Positions 56,150-64,000 of a stretch of 64,000 nucleotides of DNA are shown one piece after another. Position 1 is the stretch's first letter. Every line of letters starts with the position of its first letter. Made by a program: the position numbers and the translations under genes. The notes below the pieces were generated by a model. It worked only from the letters and a program-made list of their open reading frames with translations, did no database searches and was not told where the DNA came from. Source of the DNA: UBA1672 sp964352665 (GTDB taxonomy: Bacteria > Pseudomonadota > Alphaproteobacteria > Micavibrionales > Micavibrionaceae); contig CAYGSJ010000007.1 of the NCBI GenBank assembly GCA_964352665.1, positions 62,001 to 126,000 on the forward strand, read 5' to 3'.

Positions 56150-57217
56150 ATGGGACAAACAAATACAGCGCAGGGCATTCCTGCCAATCAGACACCATTG
56201 AATGTGTACTATGACAAGGACTGTGATCTCGGTCTTCTTAAGGCAAAAAAAGTTGCCATCATAGGATATGGCTCCCAAGGGCATGCACATGCACAGAATT
56301 TGAAGGACAGCGGCATTTCAGACGTTATTGTTGGCCTGCGTAGCGGTTCTAACTCTGCTAAAAAAGCGGAAGATGCCGGATTTGAAGTCCTTCCTCCTGG
56401 TATTGCGGCATCAAAAGCAGATGTTGTCATGGTGTTGGTTCCTGACGAACATCAGGCTGACCTTTACCGCGACGAACTAGAGACAAACATGAAAAAAGGC
56501 GCTTCCCTCATGTTTGCCCATGGCCTAAACATCCATTTCGAACTTATTAAACCTCGCGCCGACCTTGATGTTTTCATGGTCGCTCCTAAAGGCCCTGGCC
56601 ATACAGTGCGCAGTGAGTATCAACGCGGCGGCGGTGTTCCTTGTTTGATGGCGATTGCACAGGATGCAACCGGCAACGCAAAGGCACTAGCCCTTTCTTA
56701 TGCCTCTGCCGTTGGTGGTGGACGTTCGGGTATCATTGAAACAACATTCAAGGACGAGTGCGAAACCGATCTGTTCGGTGAGCAGGCCGTTCTTTGTGGT
56801 GGTGCTTCCGAACTTGTGAAGGCCGGTTATGAAGTTCTTGTAGAGGCTGGATATCCGCCGGAAATGGCCTATTTCGAGTGCTTGCACGAACTTAAGCTTA
56901 TTGTTGATCTAATGTATGAAGGTGGATTGGCCAATATGCGTTACTCCATTTCCAACACAGCGGAATACGGCGATTACGTTTCCGGCCCACGCATCATTAC
57001 AGAAGAAACAAAAGAAGAGATGCGCCGTATTTTAGCAGAAATACAGTCCGGTGAATTTGTTCAGGGCTTTATGGGTGGAAATAAAGAAGGGCTTACCCGT
57101 CTTGTTGAAATCCGTGAGCGTGAGGCCAAGCACCCAATCGAAGAAACAGGTGCAAAGCTTCGTGCTATGATGCCATGGATCGGTGCTAATAAGCTTGTAG
57201 ATAAAGACAAGAACTAG
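56150..57217 (+). CDS. ilvC: Ketol-acid reductoisomerase (class I)
   Basis: 355 residues, slightly longer than the usual 330-340 because of an N-terminal tail of about 15 residues. It isomerises and reduces acetolactate to dihydroxyisovalerate. The NADP motif is IIGYGSQGHAHAQNLKDSG with VGLRSGSNS, and the metal-binding part is DLFGEQAVLCGGASELV with ECLHELKLIVDLMYEGG. AGAAAGG about nine bases upstream supports the start. A strong terminator follows. Confidence 0.97.
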   Translation: MGQTNTAQGIPANQTPLNVYYDKDCDLGLLKAKKVAIIGYGSQGHAHAQNLKDSGISDVIVGLRSGSNSAKKAEDAGFEVLPPGIAASKADVVMVLVPDEHQADLYRDELETNMKKGASLMFAHGLNIHFELIKPRADLDVFMVAPKGPGHTVRSEYQRGGGVPCLMAIAQDATGNAKALALSYASAVGGGRSGIIETTFKDECETDLFGEQAVLCGGASELVKAGYEVLVEAGYPPEMAYFECLHELKLIVDLMYEGGLANMRYSISNTAEYGDYVSGPRIITEETKEEMRRILAEIQSGEFVQGFMGGNKEGLTRLVEIREREAKHPIEETGAKLRAMMPWIGANKLVDKDKN

Positions 57218-57243
57218 TCCTCAAGAGGAATACAGTGTTCAAG

Positions 57244-57274
57244 AAGCCCTCTATTATTTATTGAGGGCTTTTTT
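57244..57274 (+). terminator. Rho-independent terminator of the ilv operon
   Basis: An 8-bp perfect stem AAGCCCTC/GAGGGCTT with an 11-base loop, followed by six T. It lies 26 bases after the ilvC stop and 22 bases before the next gene. Confidence 0.9.
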
Positions 57275-57295
57275 GCGGACGCGTTAGAAACTTTC

Positions 57296-58180
57296 ATGGA
57301 AAATTCAAAAGACAGAATATATCTTGCCGTCATAAACTGCCTTTTTGCGCATTTGATGTTTGCACTTATGGGGGCCTGTGCGAAGCATCTTTCTACAGGG
57401 TATCATGTTGCCGAAATTGCTTTTTATCGCAATATTGTTCTGCTTATACCAATGCTTGTGTTTATTCTGGCTTCCGGAAGAACACGCCATTTCAAGACAA
57501 AAAAGCCTGGCCTGGTTGCTTTTCGTGCCATTGTCGGGACAATCAGTTTGATTGTTACATTTGAAGCCATTGCTAACCTGCCCTTATCTTATGCAACGGT
57601 TATATTTTTTACATCATCTCTAATGACGCCTGCTTTTGCCCATATCTTTTTGAAAGAGAAAGTAGGTATTCATCGTTGGACGGCCGTCTTATTTGGTATG
57701 ACAGGTGTAATCGTGATTGCCCAGCCCAGCGGAAGTATAAGCGTTCTTGGATTATGTTTTGCTATTTCAGCGGCCATTTTGCACGGCTCCATGTACACTA
57801 CCTTAAGAAGCTTAAAGACAGAGTCCCCTCTTACTATTGTTTTCTATTTTGTTTTGGCCGGCGTTATTATTCCTGCTCTCTTTTTACCGTGGGTTGCCCA
57901 TAGCGTTTCAACAGCAGATATCCCTTACTTTATTCTGATTGGTATATTAGGCGGACTTGCGCAAACATTCTTGTCCTATGCTTATAAATTCGGACAAGCG
58001 TCTTTAATAACACCCTTCAGCTATAGCGCCCTATTGTGGAATATTCTGATGGATATTTATATCTGGCATTACACTCTGGATTATTTTTCAGTCTTCCTTG
58101 GCTCCGGTTTAATCATAAGCGCACAGTTTTATATCATTTACAGGGAATATCTGCATAATAATAGAAAACCAAGCAAGTAA
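57296..58180 (+). CDS. EamA-family (DMT) transporter, first of a pair
   Basis: 294 residues with ten predicted helices in two EamA halves (about residues 10-135 and 150-285). Marks of the fold are CLFAHLMFALMGACAKHL, AEIAFYRNIVLL, GLVAFRAIVGTISLIVTFEA and LPLSYATVIFFTSSLMTPAF in the first half, and GLAQTFLSYAYKFGQASLIT with PFSYSALLWN in the second. DMT proteins often export amino acids or other metabolites. Its position after ilvC allows, but does not prove, a link with branched-chain amino acids. Confidence 0.88.
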   Translation: MENSKDRIYLAVINCLFAHLMFALMGACAKHLSTGYHVAEIAFYRNIVLLIPMLVFILASGRTRHFKTKKPGLVAFRAIVGTISLIVTFEAIANLPLSYATVIFFTSSLMTPAFAHIFLKEKVGIHRWTAVLFGMTGVIVIAQPSGSISVLGLCFAISAAILHGSMYTTLRSLKTESPLTIVFYFVLAGVIIPALFLPWVAHSVSTADIPYFILIGILGGLAQTFLSYAYKFGQASLITPFSYSALLWNILMDIYIWHYTLDYFSVFLGSGLIISAQFYIIYREYLHNNRKPSK

Positions 58181-58189
58181 AGCCAGATT

Positions 58190-59125
58190 ATGAGGACAAA
58201 AGCATCAGTATCATTGGTTATGGGTGTCTTGTTTGCATTATTTAATGCGCTCATGCTCTCTTCCATGAGCTTGTTTGCAAAACTTCTGGCACAATATTTT
58301 GGCCCCGTCGAAGTCACTTTCTTTCGCAATATATTTGCCCTTACCGCTATTTTCATCTGGATCATACTTTCAGGGCGCCTGAACGTTTTAAAAACCAAAC
58401 GCCCTGTTGCCCATTTGATACGTGGAACAATTGGAACTGTCGGCATTGTTATGGGATCATGGGCGCTTGCCATTATGCCCTTGGCCGAAACGACAACCCT
58501 TCTATTCACTGCTCCGCTTTTTGTTGTTTTGTTGTCTTATCCTGTTTTGAAAGAACCGGTAGGCCCCTATCGCCTTGGCGCTGTACTCCTTGGATTTATG
58601 GGGGTTATCATCATTGTGAATCCAACATTTAACACAGAAAACTTACCTTTACTCGGCGTTTTGATCGGTCTTGCGTGGGGCTTTAGTGCGGGCTGCGTCG
58701 ATGTATGTTTGCGCTGGATGGGCAAAACTGAAAACTCATTTACGACTGTTTTTTATTTTGTGCTCTTTGGAACGCTAACAACGGGATTGCACTGGCCTTA
58801 CGCCGAAGTTAAACCCGACAGTTTTTCTCTTGATGCCTTTTGGATTATTATAGGCATAGGCACTACAGGTTTGCTTTCTCTACTTTCAAAAACCCAAAGT
58901 TTCCGGCTAGCCGAAGCAAGTGTGATCGCACCGGTCATGTATACGATGATTATATGGGCCATGCTGTTTGATTTTATGTTGTGGGATAAGACACCGAAAC
59001 TGAATGTCGTTGTTGGCGCCGTGATTATTATTACAAGCAACCTGTTCATTCTTTACCGAGAAAGCAGGATCAGAAAGCTAGAGTCATTTGCCTCTGCACC
59101 AGAAGATATACATACCAATGAATAG
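58190..59125 (+). CDS. EamA-family (DMT) transporter, second of a pair
   Basis: 311 residues with the same ten-helix layout as its neighbour: LFNALMLSSMSLFAKLLAQYF, EVTFFRNIFAL, HLIRGTIGTVGIVMGSWAL and the second-half LLSKTQSFRLAEASVIAPVMY. The similarity and 9-base spacing suggest a local duplication, perhaps with a heteromeric or divergent substrate role. The end overlaps the convergent methyltransferase gene by 42 bases. Confidence 0.88.
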   Translation: MRTKASVSLVMGVLFALFNALMLSSMSLFAKLLAQYFGPVEVTFFRNIFALTAIFIWIILSGRLNVLKTKRPVAHLIRGTIGTVGIVMGSWALAIMPLAETTTLLFTAPLFVVLLSYPVLKEPVGPYRLGAVLLGFMGVIIIVNPTFNTENLPLLGVLIGLAWGFSAGCVDVCLRWMGKTENSFTTVFYFVLFGTLTTGLHWPYAEVKPDSFSLDAFWIIIGIGTTGLLSLLSKTQSFRLAEASVIAPVMYTMIIWAMLFDFMLWDKTPKLNVVVGAVIIITSNLFILYRESRIRKLESFASAPEDIHTNE

Positions 59126-60763
59126 ATCTTTATGTGCTTCTTCCCATTTGGCCCAGCTTTCGAGATTATTCGCCTTTATATCCAGAGGATTTGCTTTTTT
59201 ATATTTCTCGACATGATGCTCGGCCAAATAGAACTTCAGGCACTCCAGATTTAGTTCATCAAGAATTTTTTGTACTTCGATCAGATCGAATTGATGCTCT
59301 TGTGCATGAAACAGAAAATCACGACAGCCCGATAGCTCGTAATAGTCCTGTGTATTTTCAAGATTTTTTACTGCCTTCTCTTTCAAATGATCACGGATAT
59401 TCTGTCTGAATGAACGGATATCTGGCGCGTCTGATCCAATATGTGATTTTTCAATCGCATGTCTGGCTTCGTTTACCGCCCAGCGTGCGTGACGGCTGTA
59501 AAGACCAATGCGCATCAAGCCATCTGGTTTTAATAGCCCCTGAAGAACGCGCCATCCCGCCTTTGGGTCTTCCATATGATGTAAGACACCTGCGCTGGTT
59601 ATATAGTCAAAACGCTCTGCCATAGACCCAAGTTTTGAAATATCTGCCTGATAGAATTTTACATTCTTGATTCCAAACGCGTCGGCTTTACTTTTTGCAT
59701 AGGCCAGGCTGGTCAAGCTTAGATCAATCGCAGTAACTTCGGATTGTGGAAATGCCTGTGCCAGCTGAATAGCTTCTCTTCCCGTACCACAACCAGCATT
59801 GAGAATTTTAAGCACTTTCCCTACCAAAGGTCTTTCAATGTCATCATCCACTATGTCTTTGCCGTAAACATTCCATCTGGGGTAGGGAAATTCTTCGTAT
59901 TGGTCACGAACAGCAGATGAAATTTCGGCCCCTATTTCTGTTAAGGCTTCGATATCTTTTTTGATGTCTTGTTGCCGATAAAAATCTTCGATCTGCGATT
60001 TCGGAATTTGTGAAACATGTTCTCCTCCTTCGAGGTTTACAGCAATGGCCTGTGCATTTTTCAGATCCGAAATTCTTTCATAGCAGGCCAGCATCGCTAA
60101 TTTATGTAGATCCGGTTTATCGGTTTGCTCTATTTCCAGTTGCAAGGTCTCGGCTTGCTTTTCTTCCTCTTCGGAAACAGGCCAGATGTAATCAACAAAA
60201 AAACTGTAGCGAGCAAGAGCACAGGTAATGAACTCTATATCTTCTGCCTCTGTAAATAGCTGACGTTCCGCCATCAGGGATTCCAGTAAAAAACGCCTTA
60301 GAAAGCCGCACCATTTTTCAAACACGGTATCAGCAACTACAAACTGCCCCAGCCCCGTTAGGAAAAAAGGGTCAATCAAACCATCTAAATTTTTCTGCTG
60401 CTCAATATCGGCTTTAAAGGTTTCGTAGGTTGTCTGTCTAGAAATATTATAATATTTCCTGATAGCGGTGTCAGAGCGAATAACACTGTGCCAAGCATGA
60501 CCAAAATTCAAAAACTCAACTGTCTTGCTTTCCAAACAATCTGTCAGAATTTCTTTTAATGTAAGGTCAATATCCGTGAAACTGGCTTCGCTCACAACAT
60601 TAATAAGCTTTTGCCTGTACTCGTCGTTCCGGGAGTTCGCGATGACCGCATTGGCATAATTTAATATGGCCTGCGAGAGATTTCCTTGCTGATAGAAATT
60701 ATGACCCTGCAGAAAATAATTCAAGGCCGTTGGCCCTATGTTCTGGGGTGTTTGAAAAACCAT
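59084..60763 (-). CDS. TPR-like protein fused to a SAM-dependent methyltransferase
   Basis: 559 residues. The first 60 residues are TPR-like (ALNYFLQGHNFYQQGNLSQA, ILNYANAVIANSRNDEY), and a helical region continues to about 290. The methyltransferase has LNAGCGTGREAIQLA, VTAIDLSLTSLAYAKSKA, FYQADISKL and YITSAGVLHHMEDP. The last 150 residues are unlike the core and may bind a substrate, possibly a protein. The gene stands alone and overlaps the DMT gene at its 3' end. Function unknown. Confidence 0.82.
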   Translation of the reverse strand: MVFQTPQNIGPTALNYFLQGHNFYQQGNLSQAILNYANAVIANSRNDEYRQKLINVVSEASFTDIDLTLKEILTDCLESKTVEFLNFGHAWHSVIRSDTAIRKYYNISRQTTYETFKADIEQQKNLDGLIDPFFLTGLGQFVVADTVFEKWCGFLRRFLLESLMAERQLFTEAEDIEFITCALARYSFFVDYIWPVSEEEEKQAETLQLEIEQTDKPDLHKLAMLACYERISDLKNAQAIAVNLEGGEHVSQIPKSQIEDFYRQQDIKKDIEALTEIGAEISSAVRDQYEEFPYPRWNVYGKDIVDDDIERPLVGKVLKILNAGCGTGREAIQLAQAFPQSEVTAIDLSLTSLAYAKSKADAFGIKNVKFYQADISKLGSMAERFDYITSAGVLHHMEDPKAGWRVLQGLLKPDGLMRIGLYSRHARWAVNEARHAIEKSHIGSDAPDIRSFRQNIRDHLKEKAVKNLENTQDYYELSGCRDFLFHAQEHQFDLIEVQKILDELNLECLKFYLAEHHVEKYKKANPLDIKANNLESWAKWEEAHKDLFIGMYIFWCRGK

Positions 60764-60777
60764 TTCTTATAATCTAA

Positions 60778-61257
60778 CTAGTAGCTCTGAAAACCATGCT
60801 TGTTATACAAGCCCATTGGTTCACTTTTATTCGCTTCAAAATAAACCCAGAAAGAACCGTTTTCTTCTGCAGTTGTTATGCCGAAAACATAATCAACAAA
60901 TTCAAGTACGCGCCTTTGATCAAAACCTGACAACTGTGTGAATGGCTCGCCTACTTCTAACACCGGAATTTTTTGCTTGCCGGTATATTGGCCAGTGATG
61001 ATTTTGGCTTCATACAGGTCGCGCATAACGGCCCTCTTATCATCTTCTTCATGAATCCAGTCTTGCGGTGTCCAATCATCACCATCCCAAAGAGAGCGCT
61101 GTTTGATTTTTTCTCCACCGATATATGGCTCGAAATCCTCTGAACCCATTTTACTGCCGAATATATTCCATGACCAAAAACCATCTCCTGCATAAGATGG
61201 TGAAAATGAAGCCATGGAAGCTATGGCCAGAAGCAGTAAAAAACCTAATATACGCAT
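60778..61257 (-). CDS. Exported protein, unknown
   Basis: 159 residues with a signal peptide (RILGFLLLLAIASMASFSPSYA, cut after AYA-like SYA). The mature part is rich in Trp, Gly and acidic residues (GFWSWNIFG, DDWTPQDWIHEEDD) and has no Cys. It lies 14 bases upstream of the methyltransferase gene on the same strand, so the two may be co-transcribed. AAGGATAACTGCG precedes the ATG, giving a ribosome site at good distance. I recognise no family. Confidence 0.68.
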   Translation of the reverse strand: MRILGFLLLLAIASMASFSPSYAGDGFWSWNIFGSKMGSEDFEPYIGGEKIKQRSLWDGDDWTPQDWIHEEDDKRAVMRDLYEAKIITGQYTGKQKIPVLEVGEPFTQLSGFDQRRVLEFVDYVFGITTAEENGSFWVYFEANKSEPMGLYNKHGFQSY

Positions 61258-61343
61258 CGCAGTTATCCTTTTGATTAAATTCGTATTTTTAAATCACAGC
61301 ATTATCAATAACATTTTAACGGTTTTTATGGTATCCTAAAAGT

Positions 61344-61742
61344 ATGATAAATGCCATTGGAATAGCATTAAGTGGATTAAACGCGGCGTCATTAAAACTG
61401 AACGCCAGCGCGTCTAATATTGCGAATTTGAGCACCGTAGGCTCACTGGTGGATCCGGATAATGCGCCTTATACACCGTTAATCACACAATCCAAAAGTT
61501 TGGGTACTGGTGGCGTATTAACGCAATACGCGCCAAAACCCAATCCATTTTTTCCTGCATATGATCCTGATTCTCCCTTTGCCGATGAAAACGGTGTTGT
61601 TGGCGTCCCTAATGTTGATCTAGCAGAAGAAATTGTGAATTCTAAACTGGCGGCTATTACCTATAAAGCGAATCTGAGCACGATCAAAGTAAGCGGCAGC
61701 CTATTCGACGAGCTTCTAGGCATTTTTGATGATGATGCATAA
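61344..61742 (+). CDS. Orphan FlgC-like flagellar rod protein
   Basis: 132 residues, about the size of FlgC. The N terminus (IGIALSGLNAASLKLNASAS, then NIANLST) is the rod/hook-family helix. The C terminus (NVDLAEEIVNSKLAAITYKA, then NLSTIKVSGSLFDELLGIF) is the matching one. The central part (ITQSKSLGTGGVLTQYAPKP, then FFPAYDPDSPFADENG) resembles FlgC, where a Val-rich region precedes a PNVDLAEE motif. No other flagellar gene is nearby, which is unusual. It may be a moonlighting or relic copy. Confidence 0.8.
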   Translation: MINAIGIALSGLNAASLKLNASASNIANLSTVGSLVDPDNAPYTPLITQSKSLGTGGVLTQYAPKPNPFFPAYDPDSPFADENGVVGVPNVDLAEEIVNSKLAAITYKANLSTIKVSGSLFDELLGIFDDDA

Positions 61743-61792
61743 GATCGCATTTCATCTTGATTAAACCCCATATTTCCTAAACACTAATATTC

Positions 61793-62641
61793 ATGAAAAT
61801 CGCCTTCTTCGGTTATGATTATACAATGGATATCGCACAGCGCCTTATGGCGGATGGGCACGAAATTCTTCAGATTTTTACATTTCCCTGCGATAATGTC
61901 TTTTCCTATAATGTACAAATAAAGGAATTCGCGGAACATTTTAATATTCCGATCACCGAATACCAGGCAGAGCCCTATCACATAGAGGCTTTAGTTGTGA
62001 AAGAGTGCACACTTTTCCTGTGCGCTGGATATCCTTATAAAATCCCTGCTATAGATGAAAAAAAAGCATATGGCATTAACTTACACCCCAGCCTTTTACC
62101 ACGCGCCAAGGGCATTATGCCGCTTCCCTTTATTATGATGCACGAACCCGAGGCCTCCGGTTTTACACTCCATAAATTAACCGATGATTTTGATGCAGGG
62201 GACATTCTGTACCAAGAAGCTGTGCCTATAGATGAGCACACAGATATCGAAACGCTGAACGCAAGAATTGCCGTACGCCTTCCCCCCGTTCTATCCGAGA
62301 TGGTCGAAAACGTAGAAAGATACTGGAAAGAGGCAAAACCCCAGAACAAGGAAAATTCATCGTCCTATAAGGCACCCAACAACGATATGCGCCTGTTGGA
62401 CTGGAATGAAACAGCAAGAAACCTAAGATTAAAAGCAAAAGCTTTTGGGCGTTTTGGAAACATTGCCACCATCAAAAATAACGTCGGAGATTCACAAAAA
62501 CTCGGTGTGTTTCAATTTACCACATGGGAAGACCAGCATACCCATAAGCCGGGCACATTAATGCGATCCTCCGATCGCGAAATTGTCGTCGCGATCAAAG
62601 ATGGATATGTGTGCTTAAAAGAATTTCAGGTTATAGAATAG
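61793..62641 (+). CDS. Formyltransferase-family protein (Fmt/ArnA-like)
   Basis: 282 residues. The formyl-THF fold spans residues 1-180. The catalytic Asn/His are in GINLHPSLLPRAKG and the Asp in LTDDFDAGDILYQE. The C-terminal part (from about 195, MRLLDWNETARNLRLKAKAFG) resembles the second domain of Fmt/ArnA formyltransferases. It is too short and divergent for the housekeeping Fmt and probably formylates a small amino-sugar or other amine. It starts 50 bases after the FlgC-like gene. Confidence 0.8.
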   Translation: MKIAFFGYDYTMDIAQRLMADGHEILQIFTFPCDNVFSYNVQIKEFAEHFNIPITEYQAEPYHIEALVVKECTLFLCAGYPYKIPAIDEKKAYGINLHPSLLPRAKGIMPLPFIMMHEPEASGFTLHKLTDDFDAGDILYQEAVPIDEHTDIETLNARIAVRLPPVLSEMVENVERYWKEAKPQNKENSSSYKAPNNDMRLLDWNETARNLRLKAKAFGRFGNIATIKNNVGDSQKLGVFQFTTWEDQHTHKPGTLMRSSDREIVVAIKDGYVCLKEFQVIE

Positions 62642-62646
62642 ATTTT

Positions 62647-63156
62647 TTAAGATGGTGTATGATCGTCAGATTCATTTGGGTCTTGTTCCAGAAGATCAGC
62701 GATGAGTGTCCTCGGTATTGAATCAATATCTTCTTCTGTGCCACTAAGAGCTCTGCGATATTGCCAGACAGCAGCTACTCCTACTGCAACACCCAGAGCC
62801 AAATGGATATAACCCTCTTGGTTTCCGGCAGACAAGAAACTCTCTGCCATCAGCAAAAAGGTTAATGCAGATCCTGCAACCACATCTGCTCTGGATCTTG
62901 GATCATCTAAATCAGGAAAATATAGATGCGTTTCATTTGGTAAATCAACGAAGTCTGCATCAAAAGAGTCTACTTTGACCTCTTCTGCTCCTGTATCAGC
63001 CAAACGTGCACCTATAATTGAAACAACTGCCGAAGCCATTCCAAGCACAATAGGAACAACACCATCTGCCCTACCTATATTTAACATCTCCAAGCCTGTC
63101 GCTCCAAATGTTAACGCAGAGCCTGCAAATAAATTACTTATAGTTTGTGGACGCAT
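62647..63156 (-). CDS. Membrane protein with an internal duplication, unknown
   Basis: 169 residues. Two copies of a two-helix module occur: residues about 9-56 and 92-139, both beginning with AGSALTF (11-17 and 94-100) and ending with an Arg-containing helix. An acidic linker of about 35 residues (DSFDADFVDLPNETHLYFPD) separates them, and the C-terminal tail is acidic. AAGGG seven bases before the ATG supports the start. It is convergent with the formyltransferase gene (5 bases) and divergent from the amidase gene. No family is recognised. Confidence 0.6.
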   Translation of the reverse strand: MRPQTISNLFAGSALTFGATGLEMLNIGRADGVVPIVLGMASAVVSIIGARLADTGAEEVKVDSFDADFVDLPNETHLYFPDLDDPRSRADVVAGSALTFLLMAESFLSAGNQEGYIHLALGVAVGVAAVWQYRRALSGTEEDIDSIPRTLIADLLEQDPNESDDHTPS

Positions 63157-63298
63157 ATTCAGCCCTTTTTTATTTTTCCTCTGGGGCCAAATATCCCATA
63201 TAATTTACATATTGTGCAAGAAAATAATTATGCTGTACAGAATACTAGGGATTCATGCTATGTATTAGAGTATCTTGGACTTAATCTAGCGTATTCAG

Positions 63299-64000
63299 AT
63301 GGTTTTCCGCCGTATTTTTAAAATCCTGTATATCGTTCTCTCGCTGAGCCTTATAAGCCTTAGTGCCTATGCGCTTGAAGTACAGCAAGTGCGTTTTGGC
63401 GTGCACCCTGAAAAAGTCAGGATGGTGCTGGATCTTAGTGAAGTTACAGATTTTCGTGCTTTTGTCCTCTCTGATCCTTACAGAATGGTTATTGATCTCC
63501 CCACCTTTGCGTGGCGCGCTGGACGTGTTGAAAAGCCAAAGCAGGCGATGATATCGGATATACGGCAAGGCGGTCTGATGCCCGGAGTGTCACGCATCGT
63601 TTTTGATATGGGGCAACCTGCCCTCATTGACTCTGCTTTTTTACTGCCTAAGCAGGGAGAGAAACAAAACCGTATTGTTGTTGATTACCGCCTTGTCGAT
63701 GGTGAAGAGTTTACAAAACTGAAAAATGTCGTGCACGGTACGTTAAAAATAGAGGATTACAAAGGCACCTCTGCGGGAACACAAAATGGTGTTCCTGTGC
63801 CCCCTGACAATACTGCACGTCCGAAATATGCGTCTGCTGAAAAACCGCTGATTATTATCGACCCCGGACACGGTGGAAACGACCCCGGTGCTATTGGCCA
63901 CAACAAAGCCTATGAAAAACATGTCGTTCTGGCGATGGCCAAAGAACTCAGAAAACAGCTTCAAGAAACCGGCAAATATCGTGTGATGCTCACACGTGAA
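63299..64000 (+). CDS. amiC: N-acetylmuramoyl-L-alanine amidase (AmiC type), 5' part
   Basis: The window ends inside the gene; 234 codons are visible. A signal peptide (FKILYIVLSLSLISLSAYA) precedes an AMIN domain (LEVQQVRFGVHPEKVRMVLD and later VDYRLVDGEEF). The zinc amidase domain begins at about residue 180 with LIIIDPGHGGNDPGAIG, the first conserved His site. The enzyme cleaves peptide stems from septal peptidoglycan during daughter-cell separation. ATG 63299 has no clear Shine-Dalgarno sequence. The 142 bases upstream contain TATAAT-like sequence near 63200 but no firm promoter. Confidence 0.92.
   Translation, partial: MVFRRIFKILYIVLSLSLISLSAYALEVQQVRFGVHPEKVRMVLDLSEVTDFRAFVLSDPYRMVIDLPTFAWRAGRVEKPKQAMISDIRQGGLMPGVSRIVFDMGQPALIDSAFLLPKQGEKQNRIVVDYRLVDGEEFTKLKNVVHGTLKIEDYKGTSAGTQNGVPVPPDNTARPKYASAEKPLIIIDPGHGGNDPGAIGHNKAYEKHVVLAMAKELRKQLQETGKYRVMLTRE

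Overview
The window looks like chromosomal DNA from an uncultured alphaproteobacterium of moderate to low GC content. The support is a UbiM-type ubiquinone hydroxylase, adjacent hisZ and purA, a LapA-like type I secreted adhesin of a kind common in that class, and a dense cluster of GANTC (CcrM-type) sites. The pilin-like protein after der recalls Micavibrio-like lineages, but the order cannot be fixed from sequence alone. Nearly every gene is housekeeping or envelope related. I see no insertion sequence, prophage, CRISPR array, tRNA or rRNA. A 100-N assembly gap lies at 15365-15464.

Layout. 1-7.6 kb: end of der, a pilin-like protein, an MscS channel, purF facing cvpA, then thrS-infC, with infC starting at ATT. 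7.6-17.5 kb (minus): a complete type I secretion module of membrane-fusion protein, ABC exporter, TolC-like channel and giant repeat adhesin; the adhesin is split by the gap. 17.8-21.6 kb: the whole serine pathway, serC-serA divergent from serB. 21.7-24.8 kb: an unusual single-AAA Clp-like ATPase, an RsmC-like methyltransferase and an AsmA-like protein. 24.9-27.8 kb: a GDP-fucose set (gmd, fcl and a mannose-1-phosphate guanylyltransferase homologue with a degraded active site). 27.9-50.7 kb: fatty acid hydroxylase, tsaC, anmK, tyrS, a YhdP-like giant, bcp, purA-hisZ, glmM, sixA-like, rnd, aspS, a cofactor operon (bioH-like, bioC, thiO, moeB-rhodanese, ubiM) and miaA.

50.7-51.5 kb is the most striking stretch. 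It has no credible gene. It holds ten GANTC sites in 165 bp, three perfect DnaA boxes within 60 bp and a weaker fourth. I read it as a likely replication origin. Immediately downstream are at least eight plus-strand hairpins, four of them cUUCGg type, ending in a Rho-independent terminator: an unidentified structured RNA. Gene direction agrees with an origin, being mostly minus to the left and mostly plus to the right.

52.6-57.3 kb is a branched-chain amino acid operon (ilvB, ilvH, ilvC with two extra small genes). A transcription attenuator controls it: a 25-codon leader peptide rich in Ile, Val and Leu, with mutually exclusive antiterminator and terminator hairpins. 57.3-64 kb holds two EamA transporters, a TPR-like methyltransferase, small exported proteins, an orphan FlgC-like protein, a formyltransferase, a duplicated-module membrane protein and the start of an amiC-type amidase cut by the window end.
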